From assembly GCA_020852035.1 (NCBI GenBank), contig JADZBR010000175.1:1-57838 (forward strand): DNA of 57,838 nt, in the 5' to 3' direction. The notes below the pieces were generated by a model. The model was not told where the DNA came from and searched no databases. It worked only from the letters and a program-made list of their open reading frames with translations. Of this stretch, positions 42,019 to 52,428 are shown piece by piece. The stretch's first letter is position 1. Each line of letters opens with the position of its first letter. Origin of the DNA: Caulobacteraceae bacterium (GTDB taxonomy: Bacteria; Pseudomonadota; Alphaproteobacteria; Caulobacterales; Caulobacteraceae). Position numbers and translations under genes: made by a program.

Positions 42019-42130
42019 CTAGCGGAGAAGCGGAACACTCTTTGCGGCCCTGCCAGCGGCGCCTAGCGTAAGCTGGGCCGCCTCGGGGCGCGAATCTCCG
42101 TCGGACCGGCTCCAGGAGGTGCGGCGCCGG

Positions 42131-44134
42131 CTAGGGGCGAAGTCGCCAGGTCAACCCGACCCGCAGGAACCGCGGGTCCGTGAAGCTCTCCACGCCGTCG
42201 GCGGTCTGAGCGGTCTCGACCCTTTCGTCGAGCGCATTCTCCAGCGAGGCAAAGAGACCAAGGTCGCCGCGCAGGCGCCAGTCCGCCCGCAGGTCCAGGG
42301 TGAGCGCCGGCGACAGCACGCGGCTGTTCAGGTCGTCGTCGAACCGTCGCCCCTCGTAGCGCAGGTCGGCGGCGAGGCTTAGCCGCTCGCCCGCTCGCCA
42401 GTCGAGGCCGGCGCGGGCGGCCCAGCGGGGCGCCTGGGCGGGCCTGAGGCCGGTCAGCTGCGGCGCCTGCCCGCCGCCGTCGACCGTTGCATCGGTGAAC
42501 GCGACCGCCGCCTCGACAGCCAGGCGGCCGCTCATCTGGCGGCGCAGCTCGGCCTCCATGCCCCACGCCTCGATACGCCCGGCATTGCGCCGCTCGCGCA
42601 GCACGCCGCCCGCCGGCACGAAGCCCGCCCGCGGGAAGGTTCCTGGGCCGGCGCCGATCGTGACGTTGGCGATGGCGTCGTCCAGCCGGTTCCAGAAAAC
42701 GGTGGCCTGCGCCGTAGCGCCCCTTCCCCGCCAGGCGAAGCCCGTCTCAACGCCGACAAGCCGCTCGGGCTCAAGCGCCGCATTGGCCTCGGTGATGTCG
42801 TTGCCCACCCGGAAGGGGCGGTGAAGCTCGTTCAGGCTCGGCGGCCGAAAGCCGCTGTAGGTCGCCGCGCGCCAGGACAGCCGCTCGCCGAGCGTCCGGC
42901 GCAGGCCCAGCCGGGCGGAGACCACCCGGCCCGATCGGTCGGCGGGATGGTCGTCAAGGATCACGCCGCCGGTCTGGCGGTCGACTTCGCGCCGCACGCC
43001 GTCCGCGCTCGACCAGCCGTCGACGCGCACGCCGCCCGTCGCTAGCCAGCGGTCGCCGGTCCAGGTTCCCTCGGCGTAGGCGCCGGCCACCCCCTGGCGC
43101 CCGCCGGCGCGGCGCTCGCGCGTGAAGTCGCCGCCCATGAAGCGGAAACGCTCGCGCACCTCGCCTTCGAACCCGCGTGCGTCCAGCCCCGCTTCCCCCT
43201 CGAAGCGTCCGGCCGTCCTTCGCAGCGCGGCGTTGACGCCCCAGCCCTCGGCGGGCGTGGCGAACTGATCGTTGGCCGGCGTGGTCGCCACGCGGCCGGC
43301 GGCCACCGACACGGAACGGTTGGCGAGGTCGCTCGTGCGCCGCCAGGCCTGCAATCGCCAGCCCCAGCCTGCCGCCGGCGCCCGCGCGAAGGTGGCGCTG
43401 AGCGTGTCGCCGCTGGCGCGCGAGCCAGCCCCGACGAGCCCCGCGCCGCGATCCTCGCGATAGGTGGCCGCGCGCAAGGACAGCATGGCCTCGCCGATCG
43501 GCGCGTCGACTCTGAGGGTCGCGCTGCGCGCCTCGAGGTCCAGCCGATCGTCGGCGGCGCCGGCGGCGGACCCGCGCACCGGGCGATAGCCGCCGTCGGT
43601 CTCGTAGGACGCCGAACCGAACAGGCGCAAGCCGCCCAGCGGGGCGACCCCGGCCGCCGCCGCGCGAGCGTTCCGGCGCCCCCCCGCCGAGACCTCGGCC
43701 AGCCCGCCCGACGACCGTTCGTCCAGCCGCACGACGCCGGTCAGCGCCCCTGCTCCGTAGGGCCCGGCCCCCGCGCCGCGCAGGATGGCCGCGCCCTCCA
43801 GGGCCTCGGGCGGCAGCTGCGACCAGATCACCCAGCCGCCGAACGGGTCGTTCAACGGCACGCCGTCGAGCAGCACCAGCGCGCGGCCCGCGCCCGACGG
43901 CGCGATGGCGCGCAGGCTGAGGCCCTGGGTGGTCGGGTTGGCGACCGCGCTGGAGGCGCGGCGGAACAGGGAGACGCCCGGCGTGGCGGTGAGCGCCGCA
44001 TCGACCCGGCCGGCCGCCCGCAGGTCTTGCGCCATCACCTGAGTGACGGAGAACGCCGCCTCGCCGGCGCCTGGGGGCAGCCGCGCGGCGGTGACCACGA
44101 TCTCGGCGACGGGCGGCGGCGTGTCGACGGGCAT
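42131..44134 (-). CDS. TonB-dependent receptor (BtuB/FecA-like), no signal peptide visible
   Basis: 667 aa. TonB-box-like VAEIVVTAARL begins at residue 9; plug with RALVLLDGVPLNDPFGGW and LRGAGAGPYGAGALTGVV; barrel ending FLRVGLTWRLRP. The single start (ATG at 44134) gives MPVDTPPPVAEIVVTA with no export signal, and the in-frame upstream codons (KPSAAEGCSEPPPSPKRRTE) are not hydrophobic and run into the DsbA-like gene 55 bp upstream. Either the 5' end has been lost, leaving a non-exported protein, or the start needs reassessment. Substrate unknown; next to copper genes. Confidence 0.8.
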   Translation of the reverse strand: MPVDTPPPVAEIVVTAARLPPGAGEAAFSVTQVMAQDLRAAGRVDAALTATPGVSLFRRASSAVANPTTQGLSLRAIAPSGAGRALVLLDGVPLNDPFGGWVIWSQLPPEALEGAAILRGAGAGPYGAGALTGVVRLDERSSGGLAEVSAGGRRNARAAAAGVAPLGGLRLFGSASYETDGGYRPVRGSAAGAADDRLDLEARSATLRVDAPIGEAMLSLRAATYREDRGAGLVGAGSRASGDTLSATFARAPAAGWGWRLQAWRRTSDLANRSVSVAAGRVATTPANDQFATPAEGWGVNAALRRTAGRFEGEAGLDARGFEGEVRERFRFMGGDFTRERRAGGRQGVAGAYAEGTWTGDRWLATGGVRVDGWSSADGVRREVDRQTGGVILDDHPADRSGRVVSARLGLRRTLGERLSWRAATYSGFRPPSLNELHRPFRVGNDITEANAALEPERLVGVETGFAWRGRGATAQATVFWNRLDDAIANVTIGAGPGTFPRAGFVPAGGVLRERRNAGRIEAWGMEAELRRQMSGRLAVEAAVAFTDATVDGGGQAPQLTGLRPAQAPRWAARAGLDWRAGERLSLAADLRYEGRRFDDDLNSRVLSPALTLDLRADWRLRGDLGLFASLENALDERVETAQTADGVESFTDPRFLRVGLTWRLRP

Positions 44135-44188
44135 TTCGGTTCGGCGCTTGGGTGAGGGAGGGCGGCTCGGAACAGCCCTTCGGCGGCG

Positions 44189-44836
44189 CTAGGCTTCCGC
44201 GGCTATGGTCCGCAGGGCGCGTTCAAACGTGTCGGCGGGCTGGCCGCCCAGGATCAGGTATTTCTCATTGATGATCGCGGCAGGCACCGAGCTGATGCCG
44301 GCCTCATACCACTGGCGCTCCAGCGAGCGGATATGGTCGGCGAAGCGGTTGGAGGCCAGAACGGCGCGGGCCGCCGCCGGGTCGAGACCGGCGCGCTCGG
44401 CGGCGGCCACCAGCACCTCGTGGTCGCCGGGGTTCTCGCCGCGGGTGAAGTAGGCTTCGAACAGGGCGTGCTTGAGCGGCAGCTGGCGGCCCTCCAGGCC
44501 GGCCCAGTGCAGCAGGCGGTGGGCGTCGAAGGTGTTGTAGATCCGACTCTCGGGGGTGGTGGCGATGGTGAAGCCCACCTCGGCGGCGCGGGCGCGGATC
44601 TGCTCGCGGTTGGCCGCCGACTGCTCGGGCGTCGCGCCGTATTTCTCGAAGACGTGCTCGCCGATGTTCTGGCCTTCGGGCGGCATGTCGGGATTGAGCT
44701 CGAAGGGCTGCAGGGTGATCTTCGCGTCGACCAGGTCGCCGACCCGCGCCAGGGCCTCCTCGAGCCCGCCCAGGCCGATGACGCACCAGGGACAGGACAC
44801 ATCGGAGATGAAGTCGATCGTCATGGGTTTGGTCAC
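44189..44836 (-). CDS. FrnE-like DsbA-family oxidoreductase
   Basis: 215 aa. Thioredoxin fold with the active site C15-P-W-C18 (FISDVSCPWCVIG), a helical insert, and the cis-Pro segment ISSVPAAIINEKYLILGGQ. No signal peptide, so cytoplasmic, as for FrnE proteins linked to disulfide chemistry and stress. GTG at 44836 with GGAGG ahead; ATG at 44824 is the alternative. It is divergent from the copper operon, separated by a CueR box, so copper induction is possible. Confidence 0.88.
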   Translation of the reverse strand: MTKPMTIDFISDVSCPWCVIGLGGLEEALARVGDLVDAKITLQPFELNPDMPPEGQNIGEHVFEKYGATPEQSAANREQIRARAAEVGFTIATTPESRIYNTFDAHRLLHWAGLEGRQLPLKHALFEAYFTRGENPGDHEVLVAAAERAGLDPAAARAVLASNRFADHIRSLERQWYEAGISSVPAAIINEKYLILGGQPADTFERALRTIAAEA

Positions 44837-44980
44837 GCCGTCGCCTCCCTGGCGAACGAGGCGTCGGCGCCTCAGCCTAGAAATAGCGGTTCGTGCGGGA
44901 AATCCAATTCGTCCGCCGCCGACAAGGCCGGGATGCCGCGAGAACCGGCGGTGGGCCTCACACAGCGCGGGCGGCGCTTG

Positions 44981-45001
44981 ACCTTCCCACGGTTGGAAAC
45001 C
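44981..45001 (+). promoter_or_regulatory. CueR box 1 (ACCTTCC-N7-GGAAACC)
   Basis: 21-bp dyad overlapping a -35 TTGACC (44978-44983), 36 bp before the multicopper oxidase gene. Same layout as boxes at 47870 and 48292. MerR-type activators bind such dyads in over-long promoter spacers. Confidence 0.65.
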
Positions 45002-45036
45002 GCATCTCCGGCCGAGTCGCTACCACAGGATGTTTG

Positions 45037-46869
45037 ATGCCCGGGCGCAGACCTGACCTCGACCGACGGACGCTGATCAGAAGCGCGGGGATTCTCGGCG
45101 GCGGCGCGGCGATCGCCTCGCTGCTCCCCGGCTGGGCGCACAGCGCCGCGCAAGGTCTGCCTGGCGAACTGCCGACCTTGTCGGGCGAAGACATCCGGCT
45201 GACCATCGGCCACACGCCCATCACCATCGAAGGCGAGCGGCGCCACGCCGTCACCATCAACGGCACTGTGCCTGGGCCACTGCTTCGGTTGAAGGAGGGG
45301 CGGCGCGTCCGTATCTCCGTCACCAATACGCTCGAGGAATGGACCTCGATCCATTGGCACGGGCTGCTGGTCCCCTCCGAGATGGACGGGGTGCCGGGCG
45401 TGAGCTTTCCGGGAATCGCGCCGGGCCAGACCTTCGTCTACGAGTTCCCGGTCATCCAATCTGGGACGTACTGGTACCATAGCCATTCGGGCCTGCAGGA
45501 GGCGGAAGGCCACTACGCGCCGATCGTCATCGAACCGGCCAGGCCCGATCCGGTCGCATTCGACCGCGAGCATGTGATCGTGCTCGCCGATCACAGCGAG
45601 ATGCACCCGCATCTGATCTTCCGCCGGCTGAAGCAGCAGGGCGGGGTCTTCAACCAGCAGCGCCAGACCCTCGCCGACCTCCTGGCAGGCAAGGACCAGA
45701 CGCTGGCCGAGCGGGTCGAGTGGGCGAAGATGCTGATGGACCCCACCGACATCTCCGACGTCACCGGGGCGGCGATGACCTTTCTGCTCAACGGGCACGG
45801 GCCGAAGGACAACTGGACCGGTCTCTTCGCCCCCGGCGAACGGGTGCGGCTGCGCTTCGTCAACGCCGCTGCGCAGATGATCTTCAACATCCGCATCCCC
45901 GGGCTGAAGCTCACCGTGGTGGCGGCCGACGGCCAGAACGTGCGGCCTGTGGAGGTCGACGAGTTCCAGATCGGCAACGCCGAGACCTACGACATCATCG
46001 TCCAGCCTATCGAGGATCGCGCCTTCACCATAGTGTCCGAAGCCATCGACCGGTCAGGCATGGGCCGCGGCACGCTGGCCCCGAGGATGGGGATGAGCGC
46101 ACCGGTCCCGCCGCTGCGCGAGCGGCCGGTCCTGACCATGAGGGACATGGGAATGGACATGTCCGCCCACGGCGCATCGGGCGGAATGGATCACTCCGGC
46201 ATGGCGGGCATGGACCACGGAGCCATGCCCGAAACGGCGTCCGCGCCGCCGCCCGGGATGGCGCCGCCGAGAGCGCGAGGCTCCGACGTCATGGGCGAAA
46301 TGGTGGGCATGGACATGAACATGCTCAACTACGCCCTGGCGCCGCAGATCAAACCTGGACCGGGCGTGCAGATGATCTCGCCCATGCCCGTGGATCGCAC
46401 CGGCGAGCCGGGTCTGGGGCTGGCCAGCGTCGGTCATCGGGTCCTGGTCTACACCGATCTGATCGCCCTGGAGCCCAATCCGGATCAGCGCGCGCCGGAC
46501 CGCGCCCTGGAGATTCGTCTGACCGGCAATATGGAGCGCTTCATCTGGGGCTTCGACGGCTGGACCTTCAGCGAGAAACCGCCGGCCTATTCGTTCCGCG
46601 CCGGCGAGCGGGTGCGGGTGACGCTGGTCAACGACTCGATGATGACCCACCCCATCCACCTGCACGGCCACTTCTTCGAGCTGGTCCACGGGCCGGTGGG
46701 CCACATGCCGCGCAAGCACACAGTCAACGTCATGCCGGGCGGAAAGGTCAGTTGGGATTTCACCGCCGAGGGCGGCGACTGGGCCTTCCACTGCCACATG
46801 CTCTACCACATGCACGCCGGGATGTTTCAGGTCTTCAAGGTGCGCCCCAGCCAGGGAGCCGGCGCATGA
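45037..46869 (+). CDS. copA: Periplasmic multicopper oxidase CopA
   Basis: 610 aa, typical for the PcoA/CopA family. A twin-arginine signal (LDRRTLIRSAGILGGGAAIA) sends the folded protein to the periplasm. Copper ligands: SIHWHGLLVP, GTYWYHSHSG, HPIHLHGHFF and HCHMLYHMHAGM. A Met/His-rich insert (about residues 370-430, e.g. MRDMGMDMSAHG, GMDHSGMAGMDHG) supplies extra copper sites. It oxidises Cu(I) and detoxifies it. AGGA precedes the ATG. It overlaps copB by 4 bp. Confidence 0.93.
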   Translation: MPGRRPDLDRRTLIRSAGILGGGAAIASLLPGWAHSAAQGLPGELPTLSGEDIRLTIGHTPITIEGERRHAVTINGTVPGPLLRLKEGRRVRISVTNTLEEWTSIHWHGLLVPSEMDGVPGVSFPGIAPGQTFVYEFPVIQSGTYWYHSHSGLQEAEGHYAPIVIEPARPDPVAFDREHVIVLADHSEMHPHLIFRRLKQQGGVFNQQRQTLADLLAGKDQTLAERVEWAKMLMDPTDISDVTGAAMTFLLNGHGPKDNWTGLFAPGERVRLRFVNAAAQMIFNIRIPGLKLTVVAADGQNVRPVEVDEFQIGNAETYDIIVQPIEDRAFTIVSEAIDRSGMGRGTLAPRMGMSAPVPPLRERPVLTMRDMGMDMSAHGASGGMDHSGMAGMDHGAMPETASAPPPGMAPPRARGSDVMGEMVGMDMNMLNYALAPQIKPGPGVQMISPMPVDRTGEPGLGLASVGHRVLVYTDLIALEPNPDQRAPDRALEIRLTGNMERFIWGFDGWTFSEKPPAYSFRAGERVRVTLVNDSMMTHPIHLHGHFFELVHGPVGHMPRKHTVNVMPGGKVSWDFTAEGGDWAFHCHMLYHMHAGMFQVFKVRPSQGAGA

Positions 46870-47846
46870 TCCGGGCCGCGCTGATCGTCGGCGCGCTGAC
46901 GGCGACCGCCACCGTCGCCGCCGCGCAAGACCCGCACGCCGGGCATCATATGCCGCCGCCGGCCGATCCTCATGCGGGTCACGATATGCCGGCGCCCGGA
47001 CCGCAGGACCCTCATGCCGGCCACGACATGTCGGCTGCGCCCGCCAGCGCCGATCCCCACGCAGGGCGCGACACGGGGCCGCCGGCCGCGGCCCCCGCCG
47101 CCGCGCAGCTGCCGGTCGGCCAAGCCCCGGCGCCGGCCCCCATCACGGACAGCCTGGCCGACCGCGTCTTCGGCGCAGCGGCGATGGATCGAGCGCGGGA
47201 TGTCCTGGCGCACGAGCACGGCGGCGATCGGGCCTCCAAGCTGCAGGCCGATCTGCTGGAGTGGGCGCCCGCGGGCGGCGCCTACGGCTGGGAAGTCGAA
47301 GGCTGGTGGGGCGGCGACATCGACCGCCTGGCCTTCAAGACCGAGGGCGAGGGCCAAAAGAGCGAAGGGGTGGAGGCCGCCGAGGTCCAGCTGCTCTATT
47401 CGCGCGCCCTCGCCCGCTACACCGACGTGCAGGCCGGCCTGCGCTACGACATCGAGCCACGATCGCGGGCCTACGCCGTCCTGGCTGTCGATACGCTGTT
47501 CCCCTACTGGTTCGAGGCCGAAGGCTCACTGTTCGTGTCGGACAAGGGCGACCTCCTGGCGCGCGTCGAGGGCGCCTACGACCTTCGGCTGACCCAGCGC
47601 CTGATCCTGCAGCCGCGAGCGGAGCTGGACTTCGCCGCCCAGGACATCCCCGAAGCCGGCGCCGGCTCGGGCCTTTCCACCGCCGAACTGGGCCTGCGCC
47701 TGCGCTACGAGATCCGCCGCGAGTTCGCGCCCTACATCGGCGTTTCCTACGAACGCGCCTATGGCGGTACGGCGGACTTCCGCCGCGCGGACGGAGAGGA
47801 TCGGGAGACCACCCGGTTCGTCGTCGGTCTCCGGGCGTGGTTTTAG
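46866..47846 (+). CDS. copB: Outer-membrane copper-resistance protein CopB
   Basis: 326 aa. Signal peptide to about VAAAQ; then four DPHAG(H/R)-type His/Met repeats (residues about 20-65) and a Pro/Ala linker; C-terminal PcoB/CopB barrel (GWEVEGWWGGDIDRLAFKTE, then YRARAL-like LLYSRALARYTDVQAGLRYD and APYIGVSYERAYGGTADF). It binds copper in the periplasm and may move it at the outer membrane. The start overlaps the copA stop. Confidence 0.9.
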   Translation: MIRAALIVGALTATATVAAAQDPHAGHHMPPPADPHAGHDMPAPGPQDPHAGHDMSAAPASADPHAGRDTGPPAAAPAAAQLPVGQAPAPAPITDSLADRVFGAAAMDRARDVLAHEHGGDRASKLQADLLEWAPAGGAYGWEVEGWWGGDIDRLAFKTEGEGQKSEGVEAAEVQLLYSRALARYTDVQAGLRYDIEPRSRAYAVLAVDTLFPYWFEAEGSLFVSDKGDLLARVEGAYDLRLTQRLILQPRAELDFAAQDIPEAGAGSGLSTAELGLRLRYEIRREFAPYIGVSYERAYGGTADFRRADGEDRETTRFVVGLRAWF

Positions 47847-47869
47847 GGGCGCGTTCCGGTGCGCCCTTG

Positions 47870-47890
47870 ACCCTCCCACCGCGGGAATCC
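47870..47890 (+). promoter_or_regulatory. CueR box 2 (ACCCTCC-N7-GGAATCC)
   Basis: Dyad in the 80-bp gap between copB and copZ, with TTGACC at 47867-47872 as its -35. One substitution from boxes 1 and 3 in the left arm. Confidence 0.65.
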
Positions 47891-47926
47891 CCAGATGGTC
47901 GGCGAAACCAGCCAGAGGAGCGTTTG

Positions 47927-48130
47927 ATGTTGCGTTACACCGTGGAGGACATGACCTGCGGGCATTGCGAACAGGCCGTCACCCGCGCGATCTCGACGCT
48001 CGACGCGCGCGCCGAAATCACCGTCGACTTGCCCGCGAAGCTGGTCGAGGTGAAGACTTCGGCCTCGCCGGGCTCCGTCGTCGCCGCGATGCGGGAAGCT
48101 GGCTATACGCCGCGGGAAGTTCGGCCGTAG
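47927..48130 (+). CDS. copZ: CopZ-like copper chaperone (HMA domain)
   Basis: 67 aa, a single heavy-metal-associated domain: MLRYTVEDMTCGHCEQAVTR with Cys11 and Cys14. It carries Cu(I) in the cytoplasm to the ATPase encoded next. GAGGAG 6 bp upstream. It has its own CueR box. Confidence 0.92.
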   Translation: MLRYTVEDMTCGHCEQAVTRAISTLDARAEITVDLPAKLVEVKTSASPGSVVAAMREAGYTPREVRP

Positions 48131-48291
48131 AACCCTGCGCACGCGCCGCGGGCTTGTAGCTGGAACTGCTAGCGGTCGCATTCGATGGTCTGTTCTCGCC
48201 ATCTCCCCCGGCGCTCGCGTCCCGCCCCCTTCCGATCGGCCGCGGGCGCACCACGCAGTCGTCCATCTGCGTCATAGGCGCCGTCCCCTTG

Positions 48292-48312
48292 ACCTTCCCA
48301 TCATGGGAATCC
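48292..48312 (+). promoter_or_regulatory. CueR box 3 (ACCTTCC-N7-GGAATCC)
   Basis: Dyad upstream of the copper ATPase. -35 TTGACC at 48289-48294 and a -10-like TACCTG at 48314-48319 give a 19-bp spacer, the hallmark of MerR-family promoters. Confidence 0.7.
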
Positions 48313-48340
48313 CTACCTGAGCCGGGCAAAGGAGGCGCGC

Positions 48341-50823
<2,483 letters not shown>

Positions 50824-50827
<4 letters not shown>

Positions 50828-51294
50828 ACATCGGCCAAGCTTCGCGCGCCTCGGGCGTCACCGCCAAGATGATCCGCTACTACGACGAGATCGGCCTGGT
50901 GCGCCCGGGGAGCCGCACCGAGGCCAACTACCGCGAGTACGACGAGGTGCAGGTCAACGAACTGCGCTTCATCAGGCGCGCCCGCAGCCTGGGCTTCTCG
51001 ATGGAGGAAATCGCCCACCTGCTGTCGCTCTGGCGCGACCGCGCCCGGCCCAGCCGGGAGGTCAAGGCGATCGCCGACCGCCACCTCGCCGACCTCGACG
51101 CGCGGATCGCCGAGATGCAGGCGATGGCCGACACCCTGCGCCGCCTCTCGGACTGCTGCGCGGGCGACGAACGTCCCGACTGCCCGATCCTCGCGGACCT
51201 GACGGGCGGTCTGGAAGCCGGAACCACCGCTTCGGCGGCTGGCGGGGGCGGTCGCAGTGGAAGGACGCCAGGTCGAACCCGCCCGATCGCTTGA
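50824..51294 (+). CDS. cueR: CueR, MerR-family copper-responsive activator
   Basis: 156 aa. MerR HTH at the N-terminus (MNIGQASRASGVTAKMIRYY), dimerisation helix, and metal loop with Cys112 and Cys120 separated by seven residues (CCAGDERPDC), matching the Cu(I)-binding pair of E. coli CueR. The C-terminus is extended by a Gly/Ser/Arg-rich tail of about 20 residues. It should activate the three boxes at 44981, 47870 and 48292. It overlaps the ATPase gene, so copper induces its own sensor. Confidence 0.92.
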
Positions 51295-51368
51295 GCCGGC
51301 TCCTGTCGCGGGCATGACATTCCGGCCGCAGGCGAAGATGCAGGGGCGGACGGGGACCTGGACGCCCA

Positions 51369-51399
51369 TCAGCGACCCGTCAGCGACCTCGGCTATGAT
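51369..51399 (+). promoter_or_regulatory. Response-regulator direct repeats and promoter of the PepSY operon
   Basis: TCAGCGACC occurs at 51369 and again at 51380, an 11-bp period as used by OmpR-family dimers. A consensus-like -10, TATGAT, is at 51394-51399. Transcription would then start within a base or two of the ATG at 51407, giving a leaderless message. The same nonamer recurs before the receptor at 53899. Confidence 0.55.
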
Positions 51400-51406
51400 G
51401 CCCTTC

Positions 51407-51769
51407 ATGACCCAGGACCGACATTCCCGATCCCGCCGCCTCGCGCTTCGCGCCGGGCTCGCGCTCTGCATTCCCGCGGCCCTGTCGAGCCTGGGCGCCG
51501 CGGGCGCCGCCCATGCGGACGACCACGCGGAGAAGGCGCGCGAGATCCTCGCCATCCGCGCCGCCGTCCAGCGCGGCGAACTGCTGCCGCTGCCGCGCAT
51601 CATAGCCGCCGCGCAGGCCCACGCGCCCGGCGATGTGGTCAAGACCGAACTGGAGGCCAAACGCGGACGGCTGATCTACGAGGTCAAGATTCTCACCCCG
51701 GAGGGCGCCGTCCGGGAGGTGAAGCTGGACGCACGCACCGGCGCGCTGCTGCGCATAGAGAACGAGTGA
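51407..51769 (+). CDS. Periplasmic PepSY-domain protein
   Basis: 120 aa. The ATG at 51407 gives a Tat/Sec-like n-region (MTQDRHSRSRRLALRAGLAL) and signal peptide to about AHA. The mature part is a single PepSY domain: RGELLPLPRIIAAAQAHAPG, then GRLIYEVKILTPEGAVREVK and DARTGALLRIE. Two upstream ATGs (51395, 51398) overlap the -10 and are unlikely. It precedes the two-component genes (4-bp overlap) and may modulate the sensor kinase in the periplasm. Confidence 0.8.
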   Translation: MTQDRHSRSRRLALRAGLALCIPAALSSLGAAGAAHADDHAEKAREILAIRAAVQRGELLPLPRIIAAAQAHAPGDVVKTELEAKRGRLIYEVKILTPEGAVREVKLDARTGALLRIENE

Positions 51770-52428
51770 TGCGCGTGCTGGTGGTCGAGGACGATCCGGT
51801 CGTCGGGCCAGACCTGGTGCAGGCGCTCGTCGAGGCCGGCTTCGTCGTCGACCTGTCACGCGATGGCGAGGATGCGTGGCTCCGCGGCGGCGTCGAGGAC
51901 TATGCCCTCGCGGTGCTGGACCTGGGCCTGCCGAAGCTCGACGGCCTCAGCGTCCTGAAACGGTGGCGCGCCGAAGGGCGCGGCTTCCCGGTCCTGATCC
52001 TCAGCGCCCGTAGCGACTGGGCCGAGAAGGTCGAAGGCATCCAGGCCGGCGCGGACGACTATGTCGGCAAACCCTTCGCGATGGGCGAACTGGTGGCGCG
52101 CGTGCGAGGCCTGGTGCGCCGCGCGGCGGGACACGCCTCGACGCTGCTTGCGGTCGGCCGCCTGACCCTCGACACCGGCCGGATGACCGTGGCGGTCGAC
52201 GACCGGCCCGTGCGTCTGTCGCCGCTCGAATATCGCTTCCTGGACCTGCTGGCTCACCGGCCCGGCCGTTTTCTGGCTGCCGGCGAGATCGCCGAGCATC
52301 TGCACGGCGCGGCCGACGCGGCGGACGCCAATGCGATCGAGGCGCTGGTGCTGCGGCTGCGCCGCAAGGTCGGGCGGGAGTTGATCGAGAGCCGGCGCGG
52401 CTTCGGCTACATGCTCGCCGGATCATGA
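51769..52428 (+). CDS. OmpR-family response regulator
   Basis: 219 aa. Receiver domain with acidic pair VVEDDP, phospho-acceptor Asp51 (LAVLDLGLPKLDG) and Lys in VGKPFAMGEL; C-terminal winged helix (VRLSPLEYRFLDLLAHRPGR, then ALVLRLRRKVGRELIESRRG). The PhoP/QseB-like C-terminal wing fits binding to 11-bp direct repeats. ATG at 51769 is chosen over the adjoining GTG at 51766. Overlaps the PepSY gene and the kinase gene. Confidence 0.92.
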   Translation: MRVLVVEDDPVVGPDLVQALVEAGFVVDLSRDGEDAWLRGGVEDYALAVLDLGLPKLDGLSVLKRWRAEGRGFPVLILSARSDWAEKVEGIQAGADDYVGKPFAMGELVARVRGLVRRAAGHASTLLAVGRLTLDTGRMTVAVDDRPVRLSPLEYRFLDLLAHRPGRFLAAGEIAEHLHGAADAADANAIEALVLRLRRKVGRELIESRRGFGYMLAGS

